Positions 1 through 8,128 are shown, counted from the stretch's first letter. The stretch: DNA of 14,552 bases from Actinomycetota bacterium (GCA_030841245.1 JAVEDG010000025.1:1-14552); one strand, 5' to 3'. Notes: generated from the letters alone by a model not told the origin. Made by a program: numbers and translations.

Positions 1-1062
1 GAGCCCTTCCTGCGTGATCCAGACATCACCGAGGTGATGGTCAACGGCTACGACGACATCTGGGCGGAGCGCGACGGGAAGATCTTCCGGGTCGACGGCA
101 GCTTCACCAACGAGGCGCACCTGCGCAGGACCATCGACAAGATCGTCGGACGCGTGGGAAGACGGGTCGACGAGTCCAGCCCCATGGTCGACGCGCGCCT
201 ACCTGACGGCAGCCGCGTCAATGCCGTGATCCCGCCGCTTGCGCTGGACGGCTCACTGCTCACAGTCCGCAAGTTCGCCAAGGACCCCTACTCCCACGAG
301 GACCTGGTCAACTTCGGCAGCTTCAGCCGGGCCACCGCCGAGTTCCTTGCGGCTTGTGTGAAGGGGCGACTGAACGTCCTGGTCTCGGGAGGCACCGGCG
401 CCGGCAAGACAACGACGCTCAACGTCCTCTCGTCCTTCATCCCGGAAGAAGAGCGCATCATCACCATCGAGGACTCGGCCGAGCTGCAGCTGAACCAGCA
501 GCACGTCCTGCGTCTCGAGTCCCGCCCACCGAACATCGAGGGCAAGGGCGAGATCAAGATCAGGGACCTGGTCCGCAACTCCTTGCGGATGCGCCCAGAT
601 CGCATTGTCGTCGGGGAAGTCCGCGACGCCGCGGCCCTCGACATGCTCCAGGCGATGAACACCGGACATGACGGCTCGATCTGCACCGTGCACGCCAACT
701 CACCGCGAGACGTACTCTCCAGGATCGAGACCATGGTGCTGATGGCCGGCGTCGACCTGCCGGTGCGCGCCATCCGCGAGCAGGTGTCCAGCGCGATCGA
801 CCTCATCGTCCACCAGTCGCGCTTCAAGGACGGTTCACGACGGATCACACATGTGACCGAGCTCGTCGGCATGGAGGGTGACACCATCACCCTGCAGGAC
901 GTCTTCAAGTTCGACTTCGGGATGGGCTTCGACGACAACGGTCGGTCGCTCGGCGTGCTCAAGTCCACCGGCCTGCGGCCCAAGTTCCTGACCCAGCTGG
1001 CCGACCATGGCATCCAGGTCAACCCCGAGCTCTTCTCTTTCGAACACTTCGCGCAGCGATGA
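1..1062 (+). CDS. tadA: Tad pilus assembly ATPase TadA/CpaF, 5'-truncated
   Basis: Hexameric secretion ATPase of the VirB11/CpaF type that powers Flp pilus polymerisation at the cytoplasmic face of the membrane. The frame is open from base 1 and already codes for the conserved N-domain segment (PDITEVMVNG), so the true start lies upstream. A typical CpaF would have several dozen more residues. Numbering from the first codon seen, Walker A GGTGAGKT is residues 130-137 (388-411), the Walker B/Asp-box region RIVVGEVRD starts at residue 201, and the His-box TVHANS has His231. The C-terminal regulatory segment (residues ~250-350) is complete. The stop overlaps the tadB start in ATGA, indicating translational coupling. 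TadA/CpaF is preferred over general VirB11 or GspE because tadB, tadC and flp genes follow. No defect is seen in the visible part. Confidence 0.95.
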   Translation, partial: EPFLRDPDITEVMVNGYDDIWAERDGKIFRVDGSFTNEAHLRRTIDKIVGRVGRRVDESSPMVDARLPDGSRVNAVIPPLALDGSLLTVRKFAKDPYSHEDLVNFGSFSRATAEFLAACVKGRLNVLVSGGTGAGKTTTLNVLSSFIPEEERIITIEDSAELQLNQQHVLRLESRPPNIEGKGEIKIRDLVRNSLRMRPDRIVVGEVRDAAALDMLQAMNTGHDGSICTVHANSPRDVLSRIETMVLMAGVDLPVRAIREQVSSAIDLIVHQSRFKDGSRRITHVTELVGMEGDTITLQDVFKFDFGMGFDDNGRSLGVLKSTGLRPKFLTQLADHGIQVNPELFSFEHFAQR

Positions 1063-2996
1063 GACCCTCTCTACGCCTGGCTTGCGGCCTGCTCATGGCC
1101 GCGGTCGCGCTGCCTCTCGGTGCCGGGCAGGCACTTGCCGCAGACGGATCCATCACAAGCGTTGCGCTGGAAGGCAGCGACGTCTCCTTGGTCTTCGAGC
1201 CTTCTGCCTCGGGTACGACGATCGCAGTCGGATCCGTCCAGGTCACAGTCGGCGGCAAGAAGGTCAACGCGACGGCTGTTCCGTTCGCCGACAGCGGCAG
1301 TGCCGCTGTCGGACGGCAGGCAATGCTGGTCCTGGACACGAGCAACAGCATGAATTCTGGTGGACGACTCGCTGACGCGAAGCAGGCTGCGAAGGCGTTC
1401 GTGACAAGTGCACCGCTGGACCTCAGCATCGGCCTCATGACCTTCAGCGACAAGGCTGACCTCGTCGTGCCTCCGACCCAGACTCACGATCAGGTCACAG
1501 CCGCCATCGACGGGCTCACCACCCACGCGAACACTGTCATCTACGACGCGGTCGAGAGTGCGGTCCAGACGCTCGGAACTCAAGGGTCCCGAAGCATCAT
1601 CCTGCTCACCGACGGGGCGAACGTCGGCAGCAAGGCGACCGTCGAGGAAGCCGCCAGCGCCGTGGCAGCGGCAGGCGTGCGACTCGATGCGATCGGCTTC
1701 CAGCAGTCACGTGGGAAGGCCGCCCTCGACCAGCTGGCCGCAGCCGGGAATGGGCAGGTGTACTCCAGCAGCAACCTGTCGGACGTGGTCGCCCAGTTCA
1801 AAGACGTGGCGCAACGGCTCAGCGGCCAGCTGCTGGTGTCCTTCCCCCTCACAACGGACGTGCCGCGCGGCCCCGTCGACATCAAGGTTTCGGGCACCTC
1901 TGACTCGGGCCCGGTCACGGCGGTCACGTCGTACGAGCTGCCGAAGATCGCCGTCACGCCACGGGCTGACCCGAAGCCGCAGGCGGCTGACATCAGCCTC
2001 GGCCCGGTGAGCTCTCAGCCGTTGCTCTACATCACCGTGGCCGCCATCTTCCTCGGGTTGGCCGCCACGCTGGCGTTCGCGTTCAACGCGGCCGTGCCGA
2101 GCGGCAAGCGAAGCGTGAGCAAGAGCCTCTCCGTCTACACACTGGCTCGCGGACAGGCAAAGAAAAAGGCCAAGGAGCCGACCGCCTTCGGCGAGAGCGC
2201 CGTGGCCCAGTCAGCAGTCGAGTTCGCCGGGCGCATCGTCCGCAACCGAGGGTTCGAGGAACGGCTGCAGCGACGGCTCGAGGCAGGCAGGGTGCCGCTG
2301 AAACCTGCCGAGTGGATCATCGTTCACGTAGGAATGGTGGTCATCCTCCCCTTGCTCGTGTTCCTGCTCACCCGCAACCTCGTGCTCACCATCCTGGCGC
2401 TCGTGGTGGCCGTCGTCGGCCCGATCATCTACCTCAGCGTCAAGGAGTCGCTGCGGCGCAACAAGTTCATCGACACCCTGCCGGAGGTGCTCCAGTTGAT
2501 GGCCGGCAGCCTGAGCGCCGGCTACTCGCTGCCGCAGGCGATCGACACAGTCGTCCGAGAAGGCAAGGACCCGATCTCCACGGAGTTCAACAAGGCGCTC
2601 GTGGAGACTCGGCTCGGAGTCCCGATCGAGGACGCCCTGGAGACGATCGCAGACCGGATGCGCAGCATCGACTGGGCCTGGGTGGTCATGGCCATCCGAG
2701 TCCAGCGCGAGGTGGGCGGCAACCTGGCCGAGCTCCTTGTGACGGTCGCCGCGACGCTGCGCGAGCGGGCGAGACTGCGCCGCCAGGTGAAGGTGCTCTC
2801 GGCCGAGGGCCGGCTCTCCGCCTGGATCCTCGGCTCCCTCCCCGTGGTCTTCGCGCTCTACCTGCTGGTCGCCCGTCGTAGCTACCTGTTCACTCTCGGC
2901 CAGGAGCCGCTCGGCTGGATCATGATCGTCGGCGGCTGCATCTCGTTGACCGTCGGTGCCCTGTGGATGAAGCGCGTCGTGGATGTGGAGGTCTGA
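1059..2996 (+). CDS. tadB: TadB platform protein fused to an N-terminal extracellular VWA domain
   Basis: Inner-membrane platform protein of the Tad pilus machine, 645 aa, about twice the usual TadB length (~280-330). Order: signal peptide 1-27/28 (hydrophobic core, QALA|AD-like site); VWA domain ~86-255 with an apparently intact MIDAS (DTSNS at 93-97, Thr159 in NTVIYDA, Asp185 in LLTDG); spacer rich in Pro/Ser/Thr; membrane helix ~321-343; basic cytoplasmic stretch 346-415 (GQAKKKAKE); helices ~417-437 and 440-460; T2SSF domain ~465-585 (LPEVLQLMAGSLSAGYSL and EVGGNLAELL motifs); helices ~587-604 and 618-636. This topology puts VWA outside and T2SSF in the cytosol. The start is the ATG inside the tadA stop; a signal peptide begins there at once, which supports it. 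tadC follows after 3 bp. VWA domains usually bind protein ligands through a metal ion, so a role in adhesion or pilus-base assembly is possible (inference). Confidence 0.92.
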   Translation: MRPSLRLACGLLMAAVALPLGAGQALAADGSITSVALEGSDVSLVFEPSASGTTIAVGSVQVTVGGKKVNATAVPFADSGSAAVGRQAMLVLDTSNSMNSGGRLADAKQAAKAFVTSAPLDLSIGLMTFSDKADLVVPPTQTHDQVTAAIDGLTTHANTVIYDAVESAVQTLGTQGSRSIILLTDGANVGSKATVEEAASAVAAAGVRLDAIGFQQSRGKAALDQLAAAGNGQVYSSSNLSDVVAQFKDVAQRLSGQLLVSFPLTTDVPRGPVDIKVSGTSDSGPVTAVTSYELPKIAVTPRADPKPQAADISLGPVSSQPLLYITVAAIFLGLAATLAFAFNAAVPSGKRSVSKSLSVYTLARGQAKKKAKEPTAFGESAVAQSAVEFAGRIVRNRGFEERLQRRLEAGRVPLKPAEWIIVHVGMVVILPLLVFLLTRNLVLTILALVVAVVGPIIYLSVKESLRRNKFIDTLPEVLQLMAGSLSAGYSLPQAIDTVVREGKDPISTEFNKALVETRLGVPIEDALETIADRMRSIDWAWVVMAIRVQREVGGNLAELLVTVAATLRERARLRRQVKVLSAEGRLSAWILGSLPVVFALYLLVARRSYLFTLGQEPLGWIMIVGGCISLTVGALWMKRVVDVEV

Positions 2997-2999
2997 GCC

Positions 3000-3938
3000 A
3001 TGGCTGACATCGTCCTGGCCGTCGGGCTCGGCGGCATCTTCGTAGCCGTCGTGATCATCCTCGCCACGATCGGCGTCTTCACGGCCGAGCGTGAGCAGGT
3101 GGGTCGCAGCCTGGCAGCGCTCAACGCCATCCAGTCCGCCCCCACGAGCATGCGCCGGGAGCTGGACCGTCCCTTCAAGGAACGAGTGATCGACCCGTTC
3201 TTCTCAGGGAGCACGGGCCTCGGACGTCGGCTCACACCGGCCGGTCAGATAGAGAAGATCCGCAAGCGCCTCGACGCCGCTGGGTCGCCGCCGAACTGGG
3301 ACGTGGACCGGGTCCTCGCGTTCAAGGTCCTCGGCGGCCTTGCGGGCGTCGTCGCCACGATCCTGCTGTCGCCGATCCTGCTCGGTTTCGGCGTGTTCCC
3401 GCTGATCATCGTCGGCGTCGTGATCATCGCGGCGGGTTTCCTCGGGCCGGACGTCGTCCTTTCCCAGAAGGCCGATGCCCGCGGCACCCAGATGCGCAAG
3501 GACCTACCGGACGCCCTCGACCTGTTGACGATCTCGGTCGAGGCGGGTCTGGCTTTCGACGCCGCCCTCTCACAGGTGGCGCGTCAGACCGAGGGGCCTC
3601 TTGCCGAGGAGTTCTTCCGGGTGCTGCAGGAGATGCAGATCGGACTCGGCCGGACGGATGCCTTCAAGGCGATGGCGGAGCGTGTGGACATCGACGAGGT
3701 CCGCAGCTTCGTGAACGCACTGGTGCAGGCCGATGCGTTCGGCATCCCGATCGCCCATGTCTTGCGCGTGCAGGCCAAGGAGATGCGCACCAAACGCGCC
3801 CAACGGGCGGAAGAGGCGGCCCAGAAGGTCCCCGTCAAGATCCTCTTTCCGCTTATCTTCTGCATCATGCCGGCACTGTTCATCGTCGTCATCGGACCGG
3901 CAGCGTTGCAGATCTCCCACGCGCTGTTCCACAAGTAG
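3000..3938 (+). CDS. tadC: Tad pilus platform protein TadC
   Basis: Second T2SSF-family inner-membrane platform subunit, expected to pair with TadB above the TadA ATPase. Length is 312 aa, normal for the family. An N-terminal membrane helix (residues 4-28) is followed by a cytoplasmic segment, a helix pair at ~105-150, the T2SSF domain ~165-280 (KDLPDALDLLTISVEAGLAF, then GIPIAHVLRVQAKEMR typical of TadC) and a C-terminal helix at 281-303 (ILFPLIFCIMPALFIVVIGP). The ATG lies 3 bp after the tadB stop, with GGAG at 2987-2990 as ribosome binding site, 9 nt upstream. It is part of the tadABC transcription unit. The next gene follows only 6 bp after the TAG and in the same reading frame. Confidence 0.95.
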   Translation: MADIVLAVGLGGIFVAVVIILATIGVFTAEREQVGRSLAALNAIQSAPTSMRRELDRPFKERVIDPFFSGSTGLGRRLTPAGQIEKIRKRLDAAGSPPNWDVDRVLAFKVLGGLAGVVATILLSPILLGFGVFPLIIVGVVIIAAGFLGPDVVLSQKADARGTQMRKDLPDALDLLTISVEAGLAFDAALSQVARQTEGPLAEEFFRVLQEMQIGLGRTDAFKAMAERVDIDEVRSFVNALVQADAFGIPIAHVLRVQAKEMRTKRAQRAEEAAQKVPVKILFPLIFCIMPALFIVVIGPAALQISHALFHK

Positions 3939-3944
3939 CCGTCG

Positions 3945-5369
3945 TTGCTCACCCTCGCGGTCGTCACGAAGCGGGCAGGCATGGGCCTGACGCTGAGCTC
4001 CAAGGCGCACCGGCTCACGGAGATGAAGCCCACGCCGGGTTGGACCGATCGCGACTGGACCGAGAAGGTGATCGTCCTCGACCTCGAGGATGCCGAGACG
4101 ACCCTCGCCGCGGTGGAGGACCTCCGCCTGCGTGGGGTCCGGGCTCCGCTGGTCATCGTGGGCGGCAGCACGAGCACCTGGCGCAGCATCGGCGGTCTCT
4201 ACCCGGATGTCGTGTTCCTCGAGCTGCCGCTCAACGCGGCTGCGCTGAACGCAGCGGTTGACCGCGCGGCGCAGCTCACCCAGTCCGACGCCCTCGCTGT
4301 TTCCGCAGCGGCCCATGTCACGTTGCCAGCGGCACCATCCGAGCCACCGCCGATGCCGATCGAGCCAGCGGTGCCGGACGCGCCAGAAGAGCCGTCTGCA
4401 GGGCCGCCCGCACTCGCGACGGGCGCAGCACCCGGCGTGGCCTCCCCGAACGGGCTGGACCCGTCGGACGACGTCGCCCTGCCGTCGCCCCGGACAGACA
4501 AGGCGTCGTCCCCGGGGGCTGACGCAGCCAGCCGTAAGGCCAAGGCACCTGCACATGCCCCTCAGCCGCAACGGCGACGCAAGCCCCGCCCGGCCGAGAC
4601 GCGGGTCACGAAGTCTCTCCGAGATGTGCACGCGACTCCTCCCGGGACGGCCAACGAGGCAGCGCCCGACCTCGCCGCGGCTCCCGCCGTGGAACCGGCC
4701 GCACAGAGCCCGCAGTCTGGACAGCCCCGGGTCCCTGCCGTTTCGGTGGCTGAGGAGCCCCAACCGACTGTGCCGCCCTCTTCCCCTAATGCTGTGCACC
4801 GGGAGCCCGCAGCCCCGGGTGCTACTGGAGAGCCTGTCGTCAGGGCAGCATCACGCCCACAAACCCTCGACCCGATGGGGCTCGTGCGGGGCCTCAAAGC
4901 TGAGATCAACCACTTGCCGCAGCTCGTCGACCTCGCGGATGTGCTGCGCGAGCAGTGCCACAGCGCGTCGCGCGCCGACGCCTCCACCCTGCTGCTCCCC
5001 GACGGTGAGGTGTGGCGGGTCGAGGCCGCCAACGGTCTGCGACCGCTCGAGGAGCGGCTCCAGATCGAGTCAAGCCACTGGCTGGTCGAAAAGGTCGGCC
5101 GTAACGGGGACGCCATCCTGATCCAAAACACCGATGTCGCCCGCAACCAGCTCAGTGGCTCGCCGCTGGCCAGCTGGCCCAACCTGATGGCCGTACCGGT
5201 GCCCGAGGTGCAAGGCGTCGTTCTGCTGGCCCGGCGCGCAGGGCCGTTCACCCGCTCCGAGCTCGAGCGCACGGCTGCTGAGGTCGAGACCCTCGCGTCC
5301 GCACTACGTGACGCGCTGGACGTCCGCGAGCTGGCCCGCCAGCTGATCGCCTACACCGACCCCGTGTGA
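3945..5369 (+). CDS. Uncharacterised Tad-locus protein: receiver-like N-terminus, Pro/Ala linker, GAF-like C-terminus
   Basis: Function unknown; 474 aa, no signal peptide or membrane helix, so probably cytoplasmic. Residues ~2-108 alternate strands and helices like a receiver domain (strands LTLAVVT, KVIVLDLED, APLVIVGG, VVFLELPLN, the last resembling the KP-strand). The acidic cluster and conserved Lys of true receivers are not clear, so phosphorylation is doubtful; CpaE/TadZ proteins carry similar pseudo-receivers. Residues ~110-305 are a Pro/Ala/Ser-rich, presumably disordered linker with a basic patch near 209-216 (QRRRKPRP). Residues ~318-462 look like a GAF domain (ASTLLLPDGEVWRVEAANG; LMAVPVPEVQGVVLLAR). 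The first possible start after the in-frame tadC TAG is TTG 3945, which is needed to include strand 1; ATG 3981 and ATG 4023 are alternatives. No good ribosome binding site was seen for any of them, so coupling to tadC is likely. Confidence 0.82.
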   Translation: MLTLAVVTKRAGMGLTLSSKAHRLTEMKPTPGWTDRDWTEKVIVLDLEDAETTLAAVEDLRLRGVRAPLVIVGGSTSTWRSIGGLYPDVVFLELPLNAAALNAAVDRAAQLTQSDALAVSAAAHVTLPAAPSEPPPMPIEPAVPDAPEEPSAGPPALATGAAPGVASPNGLDPSDDVALPSPRTDKASSPGADAASRKAKAPAHAPQPQRRRKPRPAETRVTKSLRDVHATPPGTANEAAPDLAAAPAVEPAAQSPQSGQPRVPAVSVAEEPQPTVPPSSPNAVHREPAAPGATGEPVVRAASRPQTLDPMGLVRGLKAEINHLPQLVDLADVLREQCHSASRADASTLLLPDGEVWRVEAANGLRPLEERLQIESSHWLVEKVGRNGDAILIQNTDVARNQLSGSPLASWPNLMAVPVPEVQGVVLLARRAGPFTRSELERTAAEVETLASALRDALDVRELARQLIAYTDPV

Positions 5370-5378
5370 CGGGGTCGG
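5356..5378. terminator. Perfect 10-bp hairpin across the stop codon, between convergent genes
   Basis: Left arm CCGACCCCGT (5356-5365), loop GTG (5366-5368), right arm ACGGGGTCGG (5369-5378); the arms are perfect reverse complements. The TGA stop of the GAF-like gene (5367-5369) lies in the loop and first base of the right arm. No T-tract follows on either strand, as is common for hairpin terminators in high-GC actinobacteria. The position between two converging genes (the other ends at 5400) suits a bidirectional terminator. Termination itself is inferred. Confidence 0.7.
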
Positions 5379-5399
5379 TGGATCTGCAACGACCCCGGC

Positions 5400-6431
5400 C
5401 TACTCGACGAAGACGCGCTCGTCGACCAGCTGCTCGGTCACTCCTCGACCGTTGACGTCGAAGCGGCCCTGGTCGAAGTGCTTCTGGAACTCGAGATCGA
5501 TCTTGTCCAGCCCCGAGCGGTTCTTCTCGATCGTCAGCACGGCCCAGGTGCGGAACCGCTCGGCGTTGCCGATGTCGAAGACCAGGTGGTGGCGGGCGAC
5601 CACGTCGTACTTGTCGTTCATCAGCAGGATCACGTCGGGCTCGTAAGCCAGAGACGAGGACCCACGCAGGTTGTGGACCCTCAGTCGCTTGCCCGCCACG
5701 AGGCCTTCGCGCTCGGCGGCGACGATGGCGATCACCGGCAGCTCGAGAGCCAGCGCCATGTCCTTGAGGCCCTCAGCCACGGTGGTGACCTGCTCCTCCT
5801 CGGAGTCGGGACCGTCAGGCACGGGGACCTTCTGCAAGTAGTCCACGACCACCACCGGACGTGATCCAGTGGACTCGATGATCGCGTTGATCCGGTCGCG
5901 GATCTCTCGGAGGTCACTCGTCGCGCCGTTGGCACGGGCGAAGAAGAGCCGCTCCGAGTAGCTCCGGACGATCTCCACAGACTCCTTGCCGCCGATGGTC
6001 CCAGCGAGCTTGTCGGCCAGGGTCTTGTCCGATCCGTCGACCGCCTCCAGTGCCTCGCGGATCCGTCGCATCGCGACCGCCTCTGCGCCGAAGCGCAGAC
6101 CGGCCTCCAGCGCGATCAGCCGCTCGAGCACGGTGTACTCATCGTGCTCGTAGGAGAAATAGACGCCGTGGCCTCCCTCGGCCACGATGTTCCGTAGCAC
6201 CTGCAGCACGAAGGTCGTCTTCCCGAAGCCCTGCGGCCCACCGACCAGGACCAGCTCGCCCGACCGCACGCCCCCGCTGAGGTAGGCGTCGAGGGGGTTG
6301 AAGCCGGTCGGCCACACCTTCCCGGCCGCGCTCTCGCCGCGCACGAGCTTCTCATCCGCCGTGTCGAGCACCTCGCCCAACGACCGCAGGCCCTTGTCCA
6401 TGCCTGCAATGGTTCCAGCCGAACGCGACAC
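5400..6431 (-). CDS. Stand-alone DnaB-type RecA-fold ATPase (DnaB C-terminal-like domain)
   Basis: 343 aa, resembling the ATPase half of replicative helicase DnaB with no DnaB N-terminal domain. Walker A GGPQGFGKTT is at 64-73 (Lys71), the catalytic-Glu motif YFSYEHD has Glu95, Walker B is VVVVDYLQ 193-200 (Asp197), the sensor-like segment NLRGSSSLAYEPDVILL is at 254-270, and KNRSG at 303-307 matches the DnaB arginine-finger motif. All motifs for ATP hydrolysis seem present. It could be a nucleic-acid motor, a RadA/KaiC-like switch ATPase or a regulator; the sequence does not decide. The longest frame starts at GTG 6431, but ATG 6401 (MDKGLRSLGEVL) gives a more natural N-terminus and is equally possible; neither has a strong ribosome binding site. 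It is convergent with the GAF-like gene, divergent from the kinase gene, and the only complete - strand gene in the window. Confidence 0.85.
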   Translation of the reverse strand: MSRSAGTIAGMDKGLRSLGEVLDTADEKLVRGESAAGKVWPTGFNPLDAYLSGGVRSGELVLVGGPQGFGKTTFVLQVLRNIVAEGGHGVYFSYEHDEYTVLERLIALEAGLRFGAEAVAMRRIREALEAVDGSDKTLADKLAGTIGGKESVEIVRSYSERLFFARANGATSDLREIRDRINAIIESTGSRPVVVVDYLQKVPVPDGPDSEEEQVTTVAEGLKDMALALELPVIAIVAAEREGLVAGKRLRVHNLRGSSSLAYEPDVILLMNDKYDVVARHHLVFDIGNAERFRTWAVLTIEKNRSGLDKIDLEFQKHFDQGRFDVNGRGVTEQLVDERVFVE

Positions 6432-6490
6432 CTGCAGGGGTTTGGCGCAAGATGTCGCTCAACTGGACCTAGCTGTGGCAACGTCGGGCC
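6432..6490. promoter_or_regulatory. Divergent intergenic region expected to hold two promoters
   Basis: This 59-bp gap (89 bp if the ATPase starts at ATG 6401) lies between the - strand ATPase and the + strand histidine kinase, so both promoters should be in or near it. I see no convincing -35/-10 pair on either strand; TTGGCG at 6442-6447 is at most a weak -35 with no well-spaced partner. The kinase ATG also lacks a clear ribosome binding site, so a leaderless or very short-leader transcript is possible. Assigned by position only. Confidence 0.35.
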
Positions 6491-8128
6491 ATGCTCGGTG
6501 CCTTCTTCACCGGCAGCGCCATCGTGGAACGCCAGCGGCTTGGCCTGGCTGCCCGCGCGACGCTGCTGCTGCTCTGCTCCGGGCTGAGCCTTGTCGACAG
6601 CCTGCACCAGGCCAACGGGTCGCTGGACGTCCTGGGACGGCTGAGCGTGCTCGTGGCGATCGCCATCCTGGCGGTGGTCGCCGGAGCAGCCTGGCCACAG
6701 AGCGTCTGGGTGCCCGTTGCCGAGGCTGCCTCGGTCGCGGTTCTCGTGATGGCCAACGCCGGGCCGCACCAGCCACTTCTCCCCTACCTGCTCGCGCCGG
6801 CGCTCGAAGCAGGGCTCATCGCGGGCGTCCGGGGAGCTGTGGCGACGGCGGGGGCTGCCGCGGCCATGTTCCTGGCGGCGAGCCCCTTCGAGATCAGAAA
6901 GGGTCAAAGCCTCACCTACAGCTCGACGGCGAGCGAGTGGGTCCTGCTGGCCCTCGCGACTGGACTTCTCGCAGCGTGGGCGCGCCGGCTCGGCGTGCGT
7001 ACCGCGGGCTCCAACGAGGCCTACCCCGCGGCGTACCGGCTGATGACCCAGCTACGCACCGTGTCCAGACACCTGTCGGGCGGCCTCGACGCGCTCAGCC
7101 TCGCGCACATCGTGCTCCAGCAGCTGCGCGACCGGACGGGCTTCGACAGGGCGGCGGTGTTCGTCCCTGGCCCGGAGGGGGAGCTCGTCGTGCTCGCGGG
7201 CGAGGGGAACGTGCCCGACTGGGACACCTCGCTGGCCAGCGACGGACTGATGGCCGAGGTCTGGAGCCAGCAGCGCGGCGCGGCCCGCCAGTCGGGGTTC
7301 AGCGGCACCAAGGGGTTGGTCTCTATGGCGCTGCCCCTGACGATCGGCGCTCGCACGGTGGGGGTCGTCGCGCTTGAGCGCCGGTTCAAGTGGGAGATGG
7401 AGGACGACATCGACTCACTGACCTCGATCCTCGACGAAGCTGCGCTGCGGATCGAGACAGCCCTACTGTTCAGCGAGATCCGCACCATCGCCACGGCGGA
7501 GGAACGCCGGCGGCTGGCCCGTGAGATCCACGACGGGATCGCCCAGGAGCTGGCGTTCCTGGGTTATGTGCTCGACGATCTGGCCGCCCGCAGCGAGCAG
7601 GAGGACATGCAGGGCGAGCTGCGGGACCTGAGGGCCCAGGTCACCCGCGTCGTCGGTGACCTCAGACTGTCGATTTTCGAGCTGCGCAGCGAGGTCCAGG
7701 GCCAGACCGGGCTTGGAGCAGCGCTGTCCGACTACGTCCGCTCCATCGGCGCCGCATCAGCGATGACCGTGCACCTCGTGCTGGACGAGACCCCCAATAG
7801 GCTGCCGGTGGAGGCCGAGGCCGAGCTGCTGCGGATCGCGCAGGAGTCGGTCACCAACGCCCGCAAGCACTCGGGCGCCCAGAACCTCTGGGTGACCTGC
7901 CGGATCAACCCCCCGGCCGCTCGCCTGACCATCGAGGACGACGGGACCGGGCTGGGCACCGGGCGTGACGACAGCTACGGCATCCAGATCATGCGGGAGA
8001 GGGCTGACAGACTGGGTGCGACACTGTCGATCAGCACCCGCCCCGAAGGGGGGACCAAGGTCGATGTCGCGCTGCAGGCACGACCGGTCGAGATCGCAAG
8101 TGACCAGGGAGCAGGGAGAGACCAGTGA
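6491..8128 (+). CDS. Membrane-bound sensor histidine kinase, NarL/DesK type, with GAF domain
   Basis: 545-aa sensor kinase (HisKA_3/HATPase_c), autophosphorylating on His and passing phosphate to the next gene's product. The N-terminal ~165 residues are a multi-helix membrane sensor (hydrophobic stretches near 18-38, 48-68, 72-90, 97-130, 148-165) with little extracytoplasmic sequence. A GAF-like domain spans ~195-328 (GFDRAAVFVPGPEGELVVLAG; VSMALPLTIGARTVGVVALE). The dimerisation/phosphoacceptor box AREIHDGIAQELA has His347. The ATPase domain shows N-box ESVTNARKH (Asn456), G1 box EDDGTGL (482-488) and G2-like YGIQIMRERA (496-505), all intact. ATG 6491 is the first possible start after an in-frame TAG at 6470. 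The stop overlaps the regulator start in GTGA. The signal is unknown; no haem or metal-binding motif was seen. Confidence 0.93.
   Translation: MLGAFFTGSAIVERQRLGLAARATLLLLCSGLSLVDSLHQANGSLDVLGRLSVLVAIAILAVVAGAAWPQSVWVPVAEAASVAVLVMANAGPHQPLLPYLLAPALEAGLIAGVRGAVATAGAAAAMFLAASPFEIRKGQSLTYSSTASEWVLLALATGLLAAWARRLGVRTAGSNEAYPAAYRLMTQLRTVSRHLSGGLDALSLAHIVLQQLRDRTGFDRAAVFVPGPEGELVVLAGEGNVPDWDTSLASDGLMAEVWSQQRGAARQSGFSGTKGLVSMALPLTIGARTVGVVALERRFKWEMEDDIDSLTSILDEAALRIETALLFSEIRTIATAEERRRLAREIHDGIAQELAFLGYVLDDLAARSEQEDMQGELRDLRAQVTRVVGDLRLSIFELRSEVQGQTGLGAALSDYVRSIGAASAMTVHLVLDETPNRLPVEAEAELLRIAQESVTNARKHSGAQNLWVTCRINPPAARLTIEDDGTGLGTGRDDSYGIQIMRERADRLGATLSISTRPEGGTKVDVALQARPVEIASDQGAGRDQ

Noticed and set aside
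3570..4799. 409-codon - strand open frame opposite tadC and the receiver/GAF-like gene
   Set aside because: Arg/Gly/His-rich translation without domains, fully antisense to two better-supported genes; typical of high-GC shadow frames.
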